Below are positions 26,423-32,814 of a stretch of 64,000 nucleotides of DNA, one piece after another. How positions within the stretch are numbered: the stretch's first letter is position 1; each line of letters begins with the position of its first letter. The stretch is from positions 10,001-74,000 of the forward strand of contig JACSYO010000046.1 of NCBI GenBank assembly GCA_016806645.1, read 5' to 3'. A program made the translations under genes and the position numbers. This DNA is from Ophiodon elongatus (taxonomy: Eukaryota > Chordata > Actinopteri > Perciformes > Hexagrammidae). A model generated the notes under the pieces. It had not been told where the DNA came from. It did not search any database and saw only the letters and a list, made by a program, of their open reading frames with translations.

Positions 26423-29400
26423 ATAAAAAAATAAATATATATATGCCATTTCTATCTTGTAAAGCACTTTGTAACCTTTGTTTTGAAAAGTGCTACATAA
26501 ATAAAGCTAATTACTTTTATTATTATTATTGGTACTATTATCTCCTTTGACTTCTTTTATGACATTCTATTATTTCTTTTTATGGCATACTTTACTTTTA
26601 CTTTTTTATGCCATACTTTGCTGATACATTTTGTACAACGTAGAATACTATGAATTTTTGTATTATCATTTTTTTTTTTTACAACTCATGACATTTCATT
26701 TGGCATACTGTGTTATGACATTTTTATGACATACTATGCTCTTTACTTTAAAACTGTTTTTCAACATACTATACTATGAATTATTTTTACTTTTATTCTT
26801 CATGACATATCTACCATGTTTGCTTTTTTTTTTATTCGTATCACTTTTTCTGACCGTTTTATGGCATTTTATTTTTTATGTAATACTGTTATATTATTTT
26901 TTCTTTTTTAAAATGGTATATGAAATTACATTCTATACTATGAATTTTAATGACATTATACTATGACTATTTGTATTGACATTTTTATGATATACTCTAC
27001 TATGACTTTTATAATTGTTTTTATGGCAAACAATACTATACTAAGGTTTTTATGACGTACTATGACTTTTTTTAATGACATTTTGAGTGCAGACTGCTGC
27101 ACTATAAAAATAGGACTCCGTATGAGGCCTCCAGCTCAGTTAGCCCAGGGTTGTTGATTTATTTTTGTTGCGATCTACAGTTTTAAAATGTAAAATGCTT
27201 GTAATTTCCCCTAAAAAAAAAAAGCATCCTCTCTGTCCCGCAGTTACAACAGTGGTACCTGTGTCGATGGAGACAACTGGTATCGATGTGAATGCGCTCC
27301 GGGGTTCGCCGGCCCAGACTGCAGGATCAGTGAGTGTTGACCTTTTGACCTTCTCTCCCTCTATCACTCCTCTCATCTGCTGCCATTTTTATTATTCCCC
27401 TTCTGCCTTACTTTAGCTCTCAGACAAGACAATGAAATGCAATTCATATTTCAGCGGGGGGGGCAATAATAATAATAATAATAACTTGCCACTCGTCTCG
27501 TTTAGATATCAATGAGTGCCAGTCGTCGCCCTGCTCCTTCGGCTCCACCTGCGTGGATGAAATCAACGCTTTCCGTTGCCTCTGTCCTCCAGGGAGAACC
27601 GGGCCCCGCTGCCAGGAAGGTAAAAGCTGCTCATGTACTTCATACCGCTTGAGTACCTCGTACCGTAACAACCCTTCTGAGACATTATCTTCACCATCAC
27701 ATTAACCACGGGGAGACAAAACTCACTGTCCATGTAACGAATCACCATCTGACAGTTATTACACCAATTTAACCGAATTAATCAAAAAAAGGAAACGGCG
27801 ACTAAATATTCTAATAAATTGGTAATTGCCGCCAACGCGTCTTGTTACAAAGCAGAGACGTGATTACACATGTTTATTTTATAGATCTACACGATTTTAG
27901 AAATCAAATCAAGGAGAAAGAAAAATGATAGTTAGCGTTGGATCAGTCAGTCGAGTGCTGACGGTGGCTTTGTGCTGACGGTGGCTTTGTGCTGCAGCGG
28001 TGGGGAGGCCCTGTGTGGTCGGAGGCCTGGTGGCTCTGGATGGAAGCAGATGGGACGAAGACTGCAACAAGTGTCGCTGTCACAACGGGAGGATCGTCTG
28101 CACGAAGGTAAAACTACTTCTTCTTCTTCTTCTTCTAGGTTCTTCTTCTTCTTCTTCTTCTTCTTTTTCTAGGTTCTTCTTCTTCTTCTTCTAGGTTCTT
28201 CTTCTTCTTCTTCTAGGTTCTTCTTCTTCTTCTTTTTCTAGGTTCTTCTTCTTCTTCTTCTTCTTCTTCTTCTTTTTCTAGGTTCTTCTTCTTCTTCTTC
28301 TTCTTCTTCTTTTTCTAGGTTCTTCTTCTTCTTCTTCTTCTTCTTCTTCTTCTTCTTCTTCTAGGTTCTTCTTCTTCTTCTTCTTCTTCTTCTTCAGCTT
28401 CTTCTTCTTCTTCTTCTTCTTCTTCTTCTTCTTCTTCTTCTTCTTCTTCTTCAGCTTCTTCTTCTTCGTCTTTTTCTTCTAGGTTCTTTTTCTTCTAGGT
28501 TCTTCTTCTTCAGCTTCTTCTTCTTCTTCTTCTTCAGCTTCTTCTTCTTCTTCTTCTTCTTCTTCAGCTTCTTCTTCTTCTTCTTCAGCTTCAGCTTCTT
28601 CTTCTTCTTCTTCCTTCAGCTTCTTCTTCTTCTTCCTTCTTCTTCTTCTTCTTCTTCCTCCAGCTTCTTCTTCTTCTTCTTCTTCCTCCAGCTTCTTCTT
28701 CTTCTTCTTCTTCTTCTTCTTCTTCTTCTTCTTCTTCTTCTTCCAGGTTCTTCTTGTTCTTCTTCTTCTAGGTTCTTGTTCTTCCAGCTTCTTCTTCTTC
28801 TTCTTCTGCATAAGAATTGCATGTATTATTTAGATTTGTATTGAAGATTTTAGTACTCAATTGTTTTATTTAGTTGTTTCGCAAAAGCATGCTAAATGTA
28901 GACAACGCAGTTTTAAGTTAAGTTTTGACTACTTAATCACAATGATATGATGAACAACAACATGACGTATCTGAAGATAGTAGTGATGTTATTGGCTTAA
29001 TGGATGGAGGCAGAGATGCAAAAGTCTGTAAGAATACTCATTACCCCGAAAAGTGAAAGTACAACAGTAGTCAAAGTGTCAAAAGTCCTCATTATTGCAG
29101 GATTGGTAGAGGCGGATCTATTTTAAAGCACTGTTCTGTAGTTTAAACGTATAATGTGTTGTATCTTCAGGCGGAGTGCATTAGCCCAGCCCACCGAACC
29201 CCGCCCACAGCCAGGTGTCACTCGGAGAGCAGCTGTGCCAACGTCACCTTCACCTTCAACAAGGACATCATGGCAATGGTCAGTTTGGTTTTCCTCCGTC
29301 CACCTTCTTCACATTGTCTCCGTCCAACTTTTATTCGCAGACTGGGCAGAAAACAAAAGTTAGTATTAGTAGACCATTACTAATTAGTAGAAATGGTCTC

Positions 29401-31402
29401 CTTATTTTAGGGTGTTTCCATTTGGGGTACAAATTGCGTCATACCTCCATGCTGGGTGCTGATGGAGTTCCTCTGGTGTGGTGTTTACAGGGTGTGACGG
29501 TGGAGCAGGTTTGCCGTGAGCTCAGGAGCCTCTACGTCGTCAAGAATCTGTCCTCCGACTCGTCCATCTCCATGACCTGCGAGCCGTCGCTCAGCTCCAA
29601 CAAGGAGATCCACGTAGCCATCGTGAGTCACGTCTGGTCCCCGAAGGTCCTTTTCTGGGTGTTGGGACGCGTGGAACAAAACTCCGCAGTGTAAAGATTA
29701 TGAAGTGGTCGTCGGCCAATGTGATCCGGTTATGAGTTCCTCGCTTTTCCAGTAGATCACACTGACATTTACCAAAAAGTCTGGGATTATTAAATGGAAA
29801 AGGAGACAGAATCCGGAGATAAGAGCAACAACACTACCGCAACGAGAAGGCTTAAAATTAGTTAAACTGTTTCAAACCGCTGTTGCTGCAGCCAGAAAAA
29901 TTAAATGCATTCAGTGTGCCAGATGATTTCTTTTTCTTTTTTTTCTTGGGAATGGAAAAGCTTTCATGACTTATTGTTTTGCATGAATCAGTGATTAGAG
30001 GGTACCAACATAAGCATTTATTTAGACTGAAATGTCACAGATAAACCATAATGGAGTTTTTTTTCTGTTGATTATTTCAGTCGACGGAGGACCAAAGGAG
30101 AGGTCTGACCTTTGTCAAGGAAATCACAGACAGGATCATGGATCTGGTCAGCAAGCGGAGCGCCAACAGCACCGTCATCAGCGCCATCGCGGAGGTTCGG
30201 ATCCAGAGGAGACAGAGCCACAACCCCAACGGTGAGCCACTAAACGGAGAGAAACGTCAACGTTTCGCAACCCCCCCCCTTGCGCATTTGAGCGTGAAAC
30301 TTCGTTCTTGACTTTTGGGAATTGTAGTTTGACAAAATAAGGAGCACTCACTGGCTTTTTTGACGCCAAATATGATTCTTGAACGCTTTAAATCTCGCTC
30401 CATCTACCAAAGTTCCACACTTAGGCCGTGTGATGCCTATCTACTGGGCATATTTGATGCGCTAAGCCCATGTGATGTGGTTGATGGCCACGGAAAAAAA
30501 ATCTAGGAATTCAACCTCCACTTAATTGGCCAAACTGCATCTGCATGTTTTTGGTCGGAATGGATGATTTTAAGTTTATTTTTGAATAAAAAAAGGGATA
30601 GAGCTAGGCTAGCGGTTTCCCCCTGCTTCCAGTCTTTGTGCTAAGCTAGACTTATTTATCTATCATTTTTCCCTACTAGACGCACAGTGATGAAACTGAT
30701 ATCCATCTTCTTATCTGACAATGGCTAAAGCAGCGAAGAAATTCTCCAAAGATTCAGACTGTTGCTTTACATTTACACTCAAAGGGACTATTTTGTCAAT
30801 TGTGTGAGTTGTTCGCTGACCTCCGCTCTTCTGTTCGTCCAGCGGACCACCTCGTGCCCCTTCTGGTTTCCGCGGTGCTCGTTGTCTGGGCGTTGGCGAT
30901 CGCCTTGATGTTGCTGTGGTTCGTGAGGAGGCGAAGGAAGCAGAGCGCCCACGCGGGGGTCAGCACGCAGGCGGCGGCGGCGGCGGGGGTGGCTTCGGCG
31001 GCCTCGGCGTCTCTGGCACCGGTTGCCGAGGACAACAACGCCCTCCACAACAGCGTCAGCACCACCCGCGAGCAGCTCAACCACATCAAGAACCCCATCG
31101 TGAAGAACGCACCGAACCACCAGCACCACCACCACCTGCTCCTCCATCACCACCTCTGCGACGACAAGAACGCCGTCAACGCCAAGAGCAGGAAGTCGGA
31201 CACTGGAAGCCAATCGGAGGAGGACGAGATGGACAAGAGGCTGCAGAAGGCGAGGTTCCCCCGGGCAACGCCAGCGTACTCGCTGGTGGACTGGGAGGAG
31301 CGACCCCCCCAACATACGACAGGCAAACCCCCACACTGGACTAGCAAACAGGACAACAGGCTGCAGTCACACAGCGTCAACAGGATGGAGTATATCGTAT
31401 AA
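783..31402 (+). CDS. jag1: Jagged1-type Notch ligand (exons 2-26; exon 1 outside window)
   Basis: Single-pass membrane ligand of Notch receptors, acting in trans at the cell surface. Exons read by hand: 783-1091, 9803-9860, 14020-14277, 15361-15421, 16431-16561, 17537-17656, 18510-18623, 18720-18833, 19884-19997, 20482-20528, 21481-21654, 22597-22747, 23605-23769, 23938-24051, 24907-25020, 25120-25233, 25325-25441, 26310-26337, 27244-27329, 27506-27619, 27998-28107, 29171-29278, 29491-29622, 30081-30231, 30843-31402. All introns are GT-AG, all phases fit, and 3564 nt give 1187 residues plus stop. Domain order is MNNL, DSL, 16 EGF repeats, cysteine-rich region, transmembrane helix and tail ending EYIV. 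JAG1 rather than JAG2 is indicated by the EYIV end and the VIDSCTVA and FTFNK segments. Whether it is the teleost a or b paralogue cannot be told. The signal-peptide exon is upstream, and part of the VWC/cysteine-rich region is missing. Confidence 0.96.
1111..1160 (+). repeat. (GT)25 microsatellite
   Basis: Uninterrupted GT dinucleotides starting 20 nt after the exon 2 donor of jag1. Confidence 0.98.
1974..2002 (+). repeat. (CT)n microsatellite
   Basis: About 14 CT units in jag1 intron 2. Confidence 0.95.
2418..2445 (+). repeat. poly(T) tract
   Basis: About 27 T in a row in intron 2. Confidence 0.95.
4732..5300 (+). repeat. Dispersed element A, copy 1 (longest)
   Basis: Shares long near-identical text with 13625-13955 and, inverted, 37935-38290. 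Landmarks are CAGGGGGCGACTCCTCTGG, TATAGAAGTCTAT and AAATTATGGTCCATTTAGAG. Nonautonomous, with no coding capacity. Confidence 0.88.
6656..6712. repeat. Hairpin-forming inverted repeat
   Basis: GGGCCCAATGGCAT at 6661-6674 is mirrored by ATGCCATTGGGCCC at 6694-6707 with a short loop. Probably part of an interspersed repeat. Confidence 0.85.
8090..8345 (+). repeat. Dispersed repeat B, copy 1
   Basis: Contains AGAGGGCTTTACAATCTG followed by CATACGACATCATCTG; a related piece is at 43785-43900. Resembles a fish retroelement-derived repeat. Confidence 0.7.
8590..8800 (+). repeat. Old interspersed repeat (TGTGAGGACC type)
   Basis: TTGTGAGGACCCACA and later AAATGAGGACCAGACC followed by TTGTTCTCACT. 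Resembles a widespread fish repeat; decayed. Confidence 0.5.
8897..8966 (+). repeat. (CA)n microsatellite
   Basis: About 35 CA units. Confidence 0.98.
9073..9121 (+). repeat. (CA)n microsatellite
   Basis: About 24 CA units, 107 nt after the previous array. Confidence 0.98.
9803..9860 (+). CDS. jag1: jag1 exon 3: end of MNNL domain
   Basis: A 58-bp exon reading RSYTLIVEALDFNNDSSSG, which joins in frame to the preceding FAWP. Acceptor tgtgtgcag, donor GTGAGT. It is separated from exon 2 by an 8.7-kb intron and leaves phase 1. Confidence 0.95.
10154..10280 (+). repeat. (AT)n/(TTTA)n tract
   Basis: Mixed TA and TTTA repeats in intron 3. Confidence 0.95.
12115..12235 (+). repeat. (AT)n tract
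   Basis: About 60 nt of pure TA followed by imperfect TATA-rich text. Confidence 0.95.
12893..13185 (+). repeat. Duplicated 290-bp repeat C, copy 1
   Basis: Nearly identical over its full length to 45470-45765, from TTCATTTTTGTAATCTCAAA to TACAGTACTGAAAGGGTTAA. No coding potential seen. Confidence 0.92.
13625..13955 (+). repeat. Dispersed element A, copy 2 (internally deleted)
   Basis: Same landmarks as the copy at 4732-5300, but about 230 bp of the 3' half are missing, jumping from CATAAAGCAGGG to GTCCACTTCTT. Confidence 0.88.
14020..14277 (+). CDS. jag1: jag1 exon 4: DSL domain
   Basis: Encodes VIEKAVHSGMINPSR and then the DSL (Delta-Serrate-Lag2) motif, with CDEHYYGFGCNKFC, RPRDDFFGHY and the GNKTCLEGWAGPDC end. 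This is the obligatory Notch EGF11-12 contact. Acceptor gtctgcag, donor GTGAGT. The six DSL cysteines are present. Confidence 0.97.
15262..15357 (+). repeat. (CT)n/(TTTC)n tract at the exon 5 acceptor
   Basis: CT units followed by about a dozen TTTC units, ending three bases before the exon 5 acceptor CAG. Confidence 0.97.
15361..15421 (+). CDS. jag1: jag1 exon 5: start of EGF1
   Basis: A 61-bp exon reading ICRQGCSTEHGSCKVPGEC. The acceptor CAG directly follows a long CT/TTTC microsatellite, which therefore serves as the polypyrimidine tract. Donor GTGAGA. Confidence 0.95.
15434..15490 (+). repeat. (CA)n/ACAAAAC repeat
   Basis: Repeats of ACACAAA begin 12 nt after the exon 5 donor of jag1. 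Confidence 0.9.
16431..16561 (+). CDS. jag1: jag1 exon 6: end of EGF1 and EGF2
   Basis: 131 bp; reads CLYGWQGEYCDQC, then HPGCVHGSCVEPWQC and GGQLCDK. Acceptor tctctcag. The donor is GTACAC, a poor match to the consensus, and it runs straight into a (CA)n array. Confidence 0.95.
16563..17216 (+). repeat. Composite (CA)n/(GA)n array with higher-order units
   Basis: About 650 bp of CA tracts alternating with GAGAGAGAAACACTCGGACA-type units, nearly all of one base composition. It starts inside the exon 6 donor GTACAC. Confidence 0.97.
17271..17473 (+). repeat. 29-bp minisatellite, 7 copies
   Basis: Seven head-to-tail, almost perfect copies of a 29-bp unit containing AGAAGGAACATCTATCTCT and GAACACACC. 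It lies between the CA/GA array and exon 7. Confidence 0.97.
17537..17656 (+). CDS. jag1: jag1 exon 7: EGF3
   Basis: 120 bp; reads DLNTCATLQPCVNGATC, then NTGPDKYHCSCPDGFSGVNC. Acceptor gtctgcag, donor GTGAGA. Confidence 0.96.
18510..18623 (+). CDS. jag1: jag1 exon 8: EGF4
   Basis: 114 bp; one EGF unit, CLSDPCLGGGRCVETSQGF then CRCAPGWTGPSC. Acceptor tgtctcag, donor GTAAGC. Confidence 0.96.
18720..18833 (+). CDS. jag1: jag1 exon 9: EGF5 (calcium-binding type)
   Basis: 114 bp; starts DVDEC, then CSHGGTCQDLVNGF and CPPQWTGKTC. The DxDEC start and the D/N and F/Y positions fit a calcium-binding EGF. Donor GTTGGT. Confidence 0.95.
19070..19114. repeat. Short inverted repeat
   Basis: GGAGGATTAGCGC at 19070-19082 is mirrored by GCGCTAATCCTCC at 19102-19114; 19-nt GC-rich loop. 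Confidence 0.85.
19467..19570 (-). repeat. Retroelement tail with (TTA)n, copy 1
   Basis: Reverse complement of 26443-26540, sharing AAAGTGCTTTACAAGATAGA in this orientation, with a trinucleotide tail (AAT/TTA)n. Resembles the 3' tail of an L2-like element. Confidence 0.75.
19565..19745 (+). repeat. AT-rich and (TAA)n tract
   Basis: TA, TTA and TAA repeats in jag1 intron 9. Confidence 0.9.
19884..19997 (+). CDS. jag1: jag1 exon 10: EGF6
   Basis: 114 bp; starts DANEC, then CANANSCRNLIGGYFC and CVPGWTGQNC. Acceptor gcttcag, donor GTGAGT. Confidence 0.96.
20482..20528 (+). CDS. jag1: jag1 exon 11: start of EGF7
   Basis: 47 bp; reads INDCRSQCQNGATCK, the short EGF7 start also seen in vertebrate Jagged proteins. 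Acceptor ttctgcag, donor GTGAGC. Confidence 0.95.
21192..21285. repeat. Perfect 34-bp inverted repeat (hairpin)
   Basis: Arms at 21192-21225 and 21252-21285 are exact reverse complements (ends TTTTATAAATTAG and TAAGCCCCAAG), with a 26-nt loop, in jag1 intron 11. Confidence 0.95.
21481..21654 (+). CDS. jag1: jag1 exon 12: end of EGF7 and EGF8
   Basis: 174 bp, phase 0 at both ends. Reads DLVNGYKCVCALGFAGEHC, then DVDECASGPCLSGGRC and CPPGFSGSRCQ. Acceptor tctctcag, donor GTGAGC. Confidence 0.96.
22100..22192 (+). repeat. (AT)n/(TTTA)n tract
   Basis: TA repeats followed by TTTATATA-type repeats in intron 12. Confidence 0.9.
22597..22747 (+). CDS. jag1: jag1 exon 13: EGF9 and start of EGF10
   Basis: 151 bp; reads LDIDYCLHSPCQNGGQC, CPDDFEGKNC and DHCRTTPC. 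Acceptor gtccacag, donor GTTCAC, a weak match to the consensus. Confidence 0.95.
22790..22920 (+). repeat. Dispersed repeat D, copy 1
   Basis: TTCTTTACTTGAGCAC, TTTGTATTTGTACTTTTAG, then TTCTACTTCTACTCCGCTAC. Same family as 43490-43640, 53035-53400 and 53985-54090; a common teleost interspersed repeat. Confidence 0.75.
22921..23060 (+). repeat. hAT-like element end (decayed)
   Basis: Starts with CAGCGGTCCTCAACC, then CGCCACGGACCGGTTTCG, typical of a common vertebrate/fish hAT terminal sequence. Confidence 0.6.
23408..23486 (+). repeat. Retroelement 3' tail with (TTA)n, family E copy 1
   Basis: TGTGCACTCTGAGATTATTA followed by ATGAATGAAAAGTGCATT and (ATT)n; near-identical to 41887-41962. Confidence 0.82.
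23605..23769 (+). CDS. jag1: jag1 exon 14: EGF10 with its Jagged-specific insert
   Basis: 165 bp; reads VIDSCTVAVASNSTPGGVR, SSNVCGPHGRC, then CEEGFTGTYCHE. The long insert in EGF10 is diagnostic of Jagged, and this version is JAG1-like. Donor GTGAGT. Confidence 0.96.
23938..24051 (+). CDS. jag1: jag1 exon 15: EGF11
   Basis: 114 bp; reads INDCESAPCLNGGTCIDKV, then CADGWDGPTC. Acceptor ttgtcag, donor GTGAGT. The 855-nt intron that follows is pyrimidine-rich and free of in-frame stops. Confidence 0.96.
24054..24856 (+). repeat. Pyrimidine-only minisatellite in jag1 intron 15
   Basis: About 800 bp of CCTCTTCCTCCCTCGTCATC-type units, almost free of purines apart from the CGTC/GTCATC positions, on the transcribed-sense strand. 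Confidence 0.97.
24907..25020 (+). CDS. jag1: jag1 exon 16: EGF12
   Basis: 114 bp; reads IDDCSAAPCRNRGVCRDLV, then CNNGWKGKTCHS. Acceptor ccgtgcag, donor GTGAGA. The next intron is only 99 nt. Confidence 0.96.
25120..25233 (+). CDS. jag1: jag1 exon 17: EGF13
   Basis: 114 bp; reads SQCDEATCNNGGTCYDEGD, then CATGWEGATCN. Acceptor ttcccag, donor GTCAGC (weak). Confidence 0.96.
25325..25441 (+). CDS. jag1: jag1 exon 18: EGF14
   Basis: 117 bp; reads KNSSCLPSPCENGGTC, then CKEGWEGATCSH. The acceptor tctacag lies 91 nt after exon 17. Donor GTGAGT. Confidence 0.96.
26310..26337 (+). CDS. jag1: jag1 exon 19: micro-exon starting EGF15
   Basis: A 28-bp exon reading ANDCSPHP plus two bases of a cysteine codon completed by exon 20. 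Acceptor tttttcag, donor GTGAGT. Easily missed by automatic annotation. Confidence 0.94.
26360..26435 (+). repeat. (AT)n tract
   Basis: TA dinucleotides and TAAATA repeats just after the micro-exon 19. Confidence 0.92.
26443..26540 (+). repeat. Retroelement tail with (TTA)n, copy 2
   Basis: Reads TCTATCTTGTAAAGCACTTT, then GCTACATAAATAAAGC and (ATT)n; inverted relative to 19467-19570. Confidence 0.75.
26545..27090 (+). repeat. Degenerate ATGACATNTTATGAC-type repeat, copy 1
   Basis: Loose tandem array of TTTATGACAT, CATACTATGACTTTT and TATACTATG words in intron 19; same words as 32815-33330. Confidence 0.75.
27244..27329 (+). CDS. jag1: jag1 exon 20: rest of EGF15
   Basis: 86 bp; reads YNSGTCVDGDNWYRCECAP, then FAGPDCRI. 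Acceptor tcccgcag, donor GTGAGT. Confidence 0.95.
27506..27619 (+). CDS. jag1: jag1 exon 21: EGF16
   Basis: 114 bp; reads INECQSSPCSFGSTCVDEI, then CPPGRTGPRCQE. Acceptor cgtttag, donor GTAAAA. Confidence 0.96.
27998..28107 (+). CDS. jag1: jag1 exon 22: first half of VWC/cysteine-rich module
   Basis: 110 bp; reads GRPCVVGGLVALDGSRW, then DCNKCRCHNGRIVCTK. Ends in phase 0 at donor GTAAAA. A (CTT)n tract begins four bases beyond the donor GT. The continuation starting with the VWC cysteine after the lysine is not found downstream. Confidence 0.95.
28112..28808 (+). repeat. (CTT)n tract, about 700 bp
   Basis: Long CTT repeats with scattered CTAGGTT and CAGCTT interruptions, starting four bases past the exon 22 donor GT. 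Pyrimidine-rich on the sense strand. Confidence 0.98.
29171..29278 (+). CDS. jag1: jag1 partial exon 23: second half only
   Basis: 108 bp, phase 0 at both ends; reads AECISPAHRTPP, then CANVTFTFNKDIMAM, matching the C-terminal half of JAG1 exon 23. Acceptor atcttcag at 29170, donor GTCAGT. The first half of the expected exon (about 40 codons with several cysteines) is not in the 1063 nt between exon 22 and this exon. Confidence 0.88.
29491..29622 (+). CDS. jag1: jag1 exon 24: juxtamembrane ectodomain
   Basis: 132 bp; reads GVTVEQVCRELRSLYVVKN, then SISMTCEPS and NKEIHVAI. Acceptor tttacag, donor GTGAGT. Matches the JAG1 segment following FTFNK. Confidence 0.95.
30081..30231 (+). CDS. jag1: jag1 exon 25: juxtamembrane ectodomain
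   Basis: 151 bp; reads STEDQRRGLTFVKEITDRI, LVSKRSANST, then IAEVRIQRRQ. Acceptor atttcag, donor GTGAGC. This is the membrane-proximal region that ADAM proteases cut in the family. Confidence 0.95.
30600..30700 (+). repeat. Dispersed repeat F, copy 1
   Basis: CCCTGCTTCCAGTCTTTGTG followed by CTAAGCTAG; also ATGAAACTGAT downstream. Shared with 40185-40290 and, inverted, 42594-42660. Confidence 0.8.
30843..31402 (+). CDS. jag1: jag1 exon 26: transmembrane helix, cytoplasmic tail, stop
   Basis: Begins with ADHLVPLL and a hydrophobic helix of about 24 residues (VSAVLVVWALAIALMLLWFV), then the stop-transfer RRRRKQ. The tail has an Ala-rich stretch, conserved REQLNHIKNPI, a His-rich stretch, EEDEMDKRLQKARF, PAYSLVDWEERPP, HWTSKQDNR and the end NRMEYIV, the known JAG1 PDZ-binding end. 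Stop TAA at 31400-31402. The Ala-rich and His-rich stretches are not in the human tail as I remember it. Confidence 0.97.
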
Positions 31403-31789
31403 CCAACGACTGGATGGTCCTCTGAGATCAGACCCACCTCAGTGGTGGAAGACTTTTGGTTATTTCTTTTTTTTTTTTGGGTGTTCTTCTTCTTCTTCTT
31501 CTTTTGTTCTGTTGTTTGAAGATGGATTCTTTTGCCGTTTTTAATTTATGACACATGGCCCGAACGGTCCACTGCGGTTGGCTGGTTCTCCGATTCTGTG
31601 GACATCTTCGTTAAGGACGTGGACGTGCTGCAGACGCGCACGAAAAGTATCTTTTTGATTTCAAGAACGAGTTTTGTATTTGAATGTGCTGTTGGCTTGT
31701 TGCACCACAGCACCCGACCAATTTGGGAGAAAAATATATTTATTTTGAGGGTTTTTTTTGTGGGAGAGGGAGGGGGATTTGAGTCAATA

Positions 31790-31900
31790 TGAAGAATTGT
31801 CCATATAGAATGTTTCTGTATAGATATGTAAATATTTTTTAATTAATCATTGTGTATATTTGATTTATTAACTTAATCGTCAAGAGCCTTAAGATATTCC
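31790..31900 (+). promoter_or_regulatory. AU-rich 3'UTR block with PUM-type motif
   Basis: AT-rich stretch with TGTAAATA (31827-31834), an exact match to the Pumilio consensus TGTANATA, followed by TTAATTAATCATTG and TGATTTATTAACTTAA. I believe similar text occurs in other vertebrate JAG1 3'UTRs, but that is memory, not a search. Confidence 0.45.
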
Positions 31901-32137
31901 TTTTTTTGTTTAATTTATGAGCATTGTTCCAAGTCAAAGGTTTGTAAGCTCACAACTTTTTTTTTATAGATTTTTAACGCCAAAAGTGCTCTTGAAGAAT
32001 AGTTTATTTTTTTGTTGCCTTTTGGATTTGGGCATTTTTGTGCCTCAACTAAATGTTTTGTACATTGTCTGTTTGATGTCATTTTGTTGGTATGTGTGCC
32101 ATGATGTCCTGTTGTGACTACAACATGTAAGTGTGTG

Positions 32138-32178
32138 GGGGGGGGTGGGATGGGAGGGAGGGAGGGAGGGGGGGGGGT
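32138..32178 (+). other. G-run segment in jag1 3'UTR (possible RNA quadruplex)
   Basis: Runs of G separated by one to two bases (GGGTGGGATGGGAGGGAGGG) on the sense strand. Confidence 0.6.
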
Positions 32179-32314
32179 TAGAGACAGATTTTGCTGCAGC
32201 AGGGTCTTTTTACACAAACCAACATGGTGGCAGACATTTTTGCTTTTGCTACTGAAAAGAAATTCTTCAAGGGATGCAGCTTTTTCTTTGGTATTTGTAC
32301 ATTTTGTACAGTGT

Positions 32315-32345
<31 letters not shown>

Positions 32346-32814
32346 AAAAGAATTAAGAAAAGAATCTGGATCTTGTTTTCATGTTTGTAACAATCTGAAA
32401 GATCAAACCTGCGTAATTAAAGGAGCCCCGTGAAGTGTTCTTGTAAAGTGAAAACTTGAGGCCTCCTCCACGGGGAAGCTTTTAAGGAAGTACTTGAAGA
32501 GAGTTCAACAAGAACATTGTGACATGTCGCCTGTTGTTGATTGGAGGACAAAGCAAGGCTGTGAAACCATGTTTGATTTCAGTTGTCAGCCCCCTTTTAG
32601 TTTGATGGAAGAATAAATAAAATGTGTTTTTTCTCATACATTTCACTTAAGTGTTTTTTTGGACCTTGAGAAATAAAAGTCTGTTTGTTACTGGCAACAA
32701 TGAATTGTTCTTTTTTTGGGGTTATATGGCTTTTGGCTCCCAGTAAGTTATATTTTCTAAGTATTGTGATTGTCAGAAAGAACCAATTGCCAGTTTGATA
32801 GAAACGATGCTATT

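Larger units (their letters stand above)
31403..32700 (+). promoter_or_regulatory. jag1: jag1 3'UTR with poly(A) signals
   Basis: An AT-rich 3'UTR with AATAAA at 32612-32617, overlapping 32616-32621, and again at 32672-32677; the true end is probably within about 30 nt of one of these. It contains a Pumilio-type TGTAAATA at 31827-31834, a G-run segment at 32138-32178 and an A-run at 32318-32337. No coding sequence. Confidence 0.8.

Noticed and set aside
28479..28822. Lys/Glu-rich minus-strand frames
   Set aside because: Reverse of the (CTT)n tract.
783..31402. Assignment as JAG2 rather than JAG1
   Set aside because: The C-terminal EYIV end, the EGF10 insert (VIDSCTVA...VCGPHGRC) and the FTFNK juxtamembrane text fit JAG1 and not JAG2.
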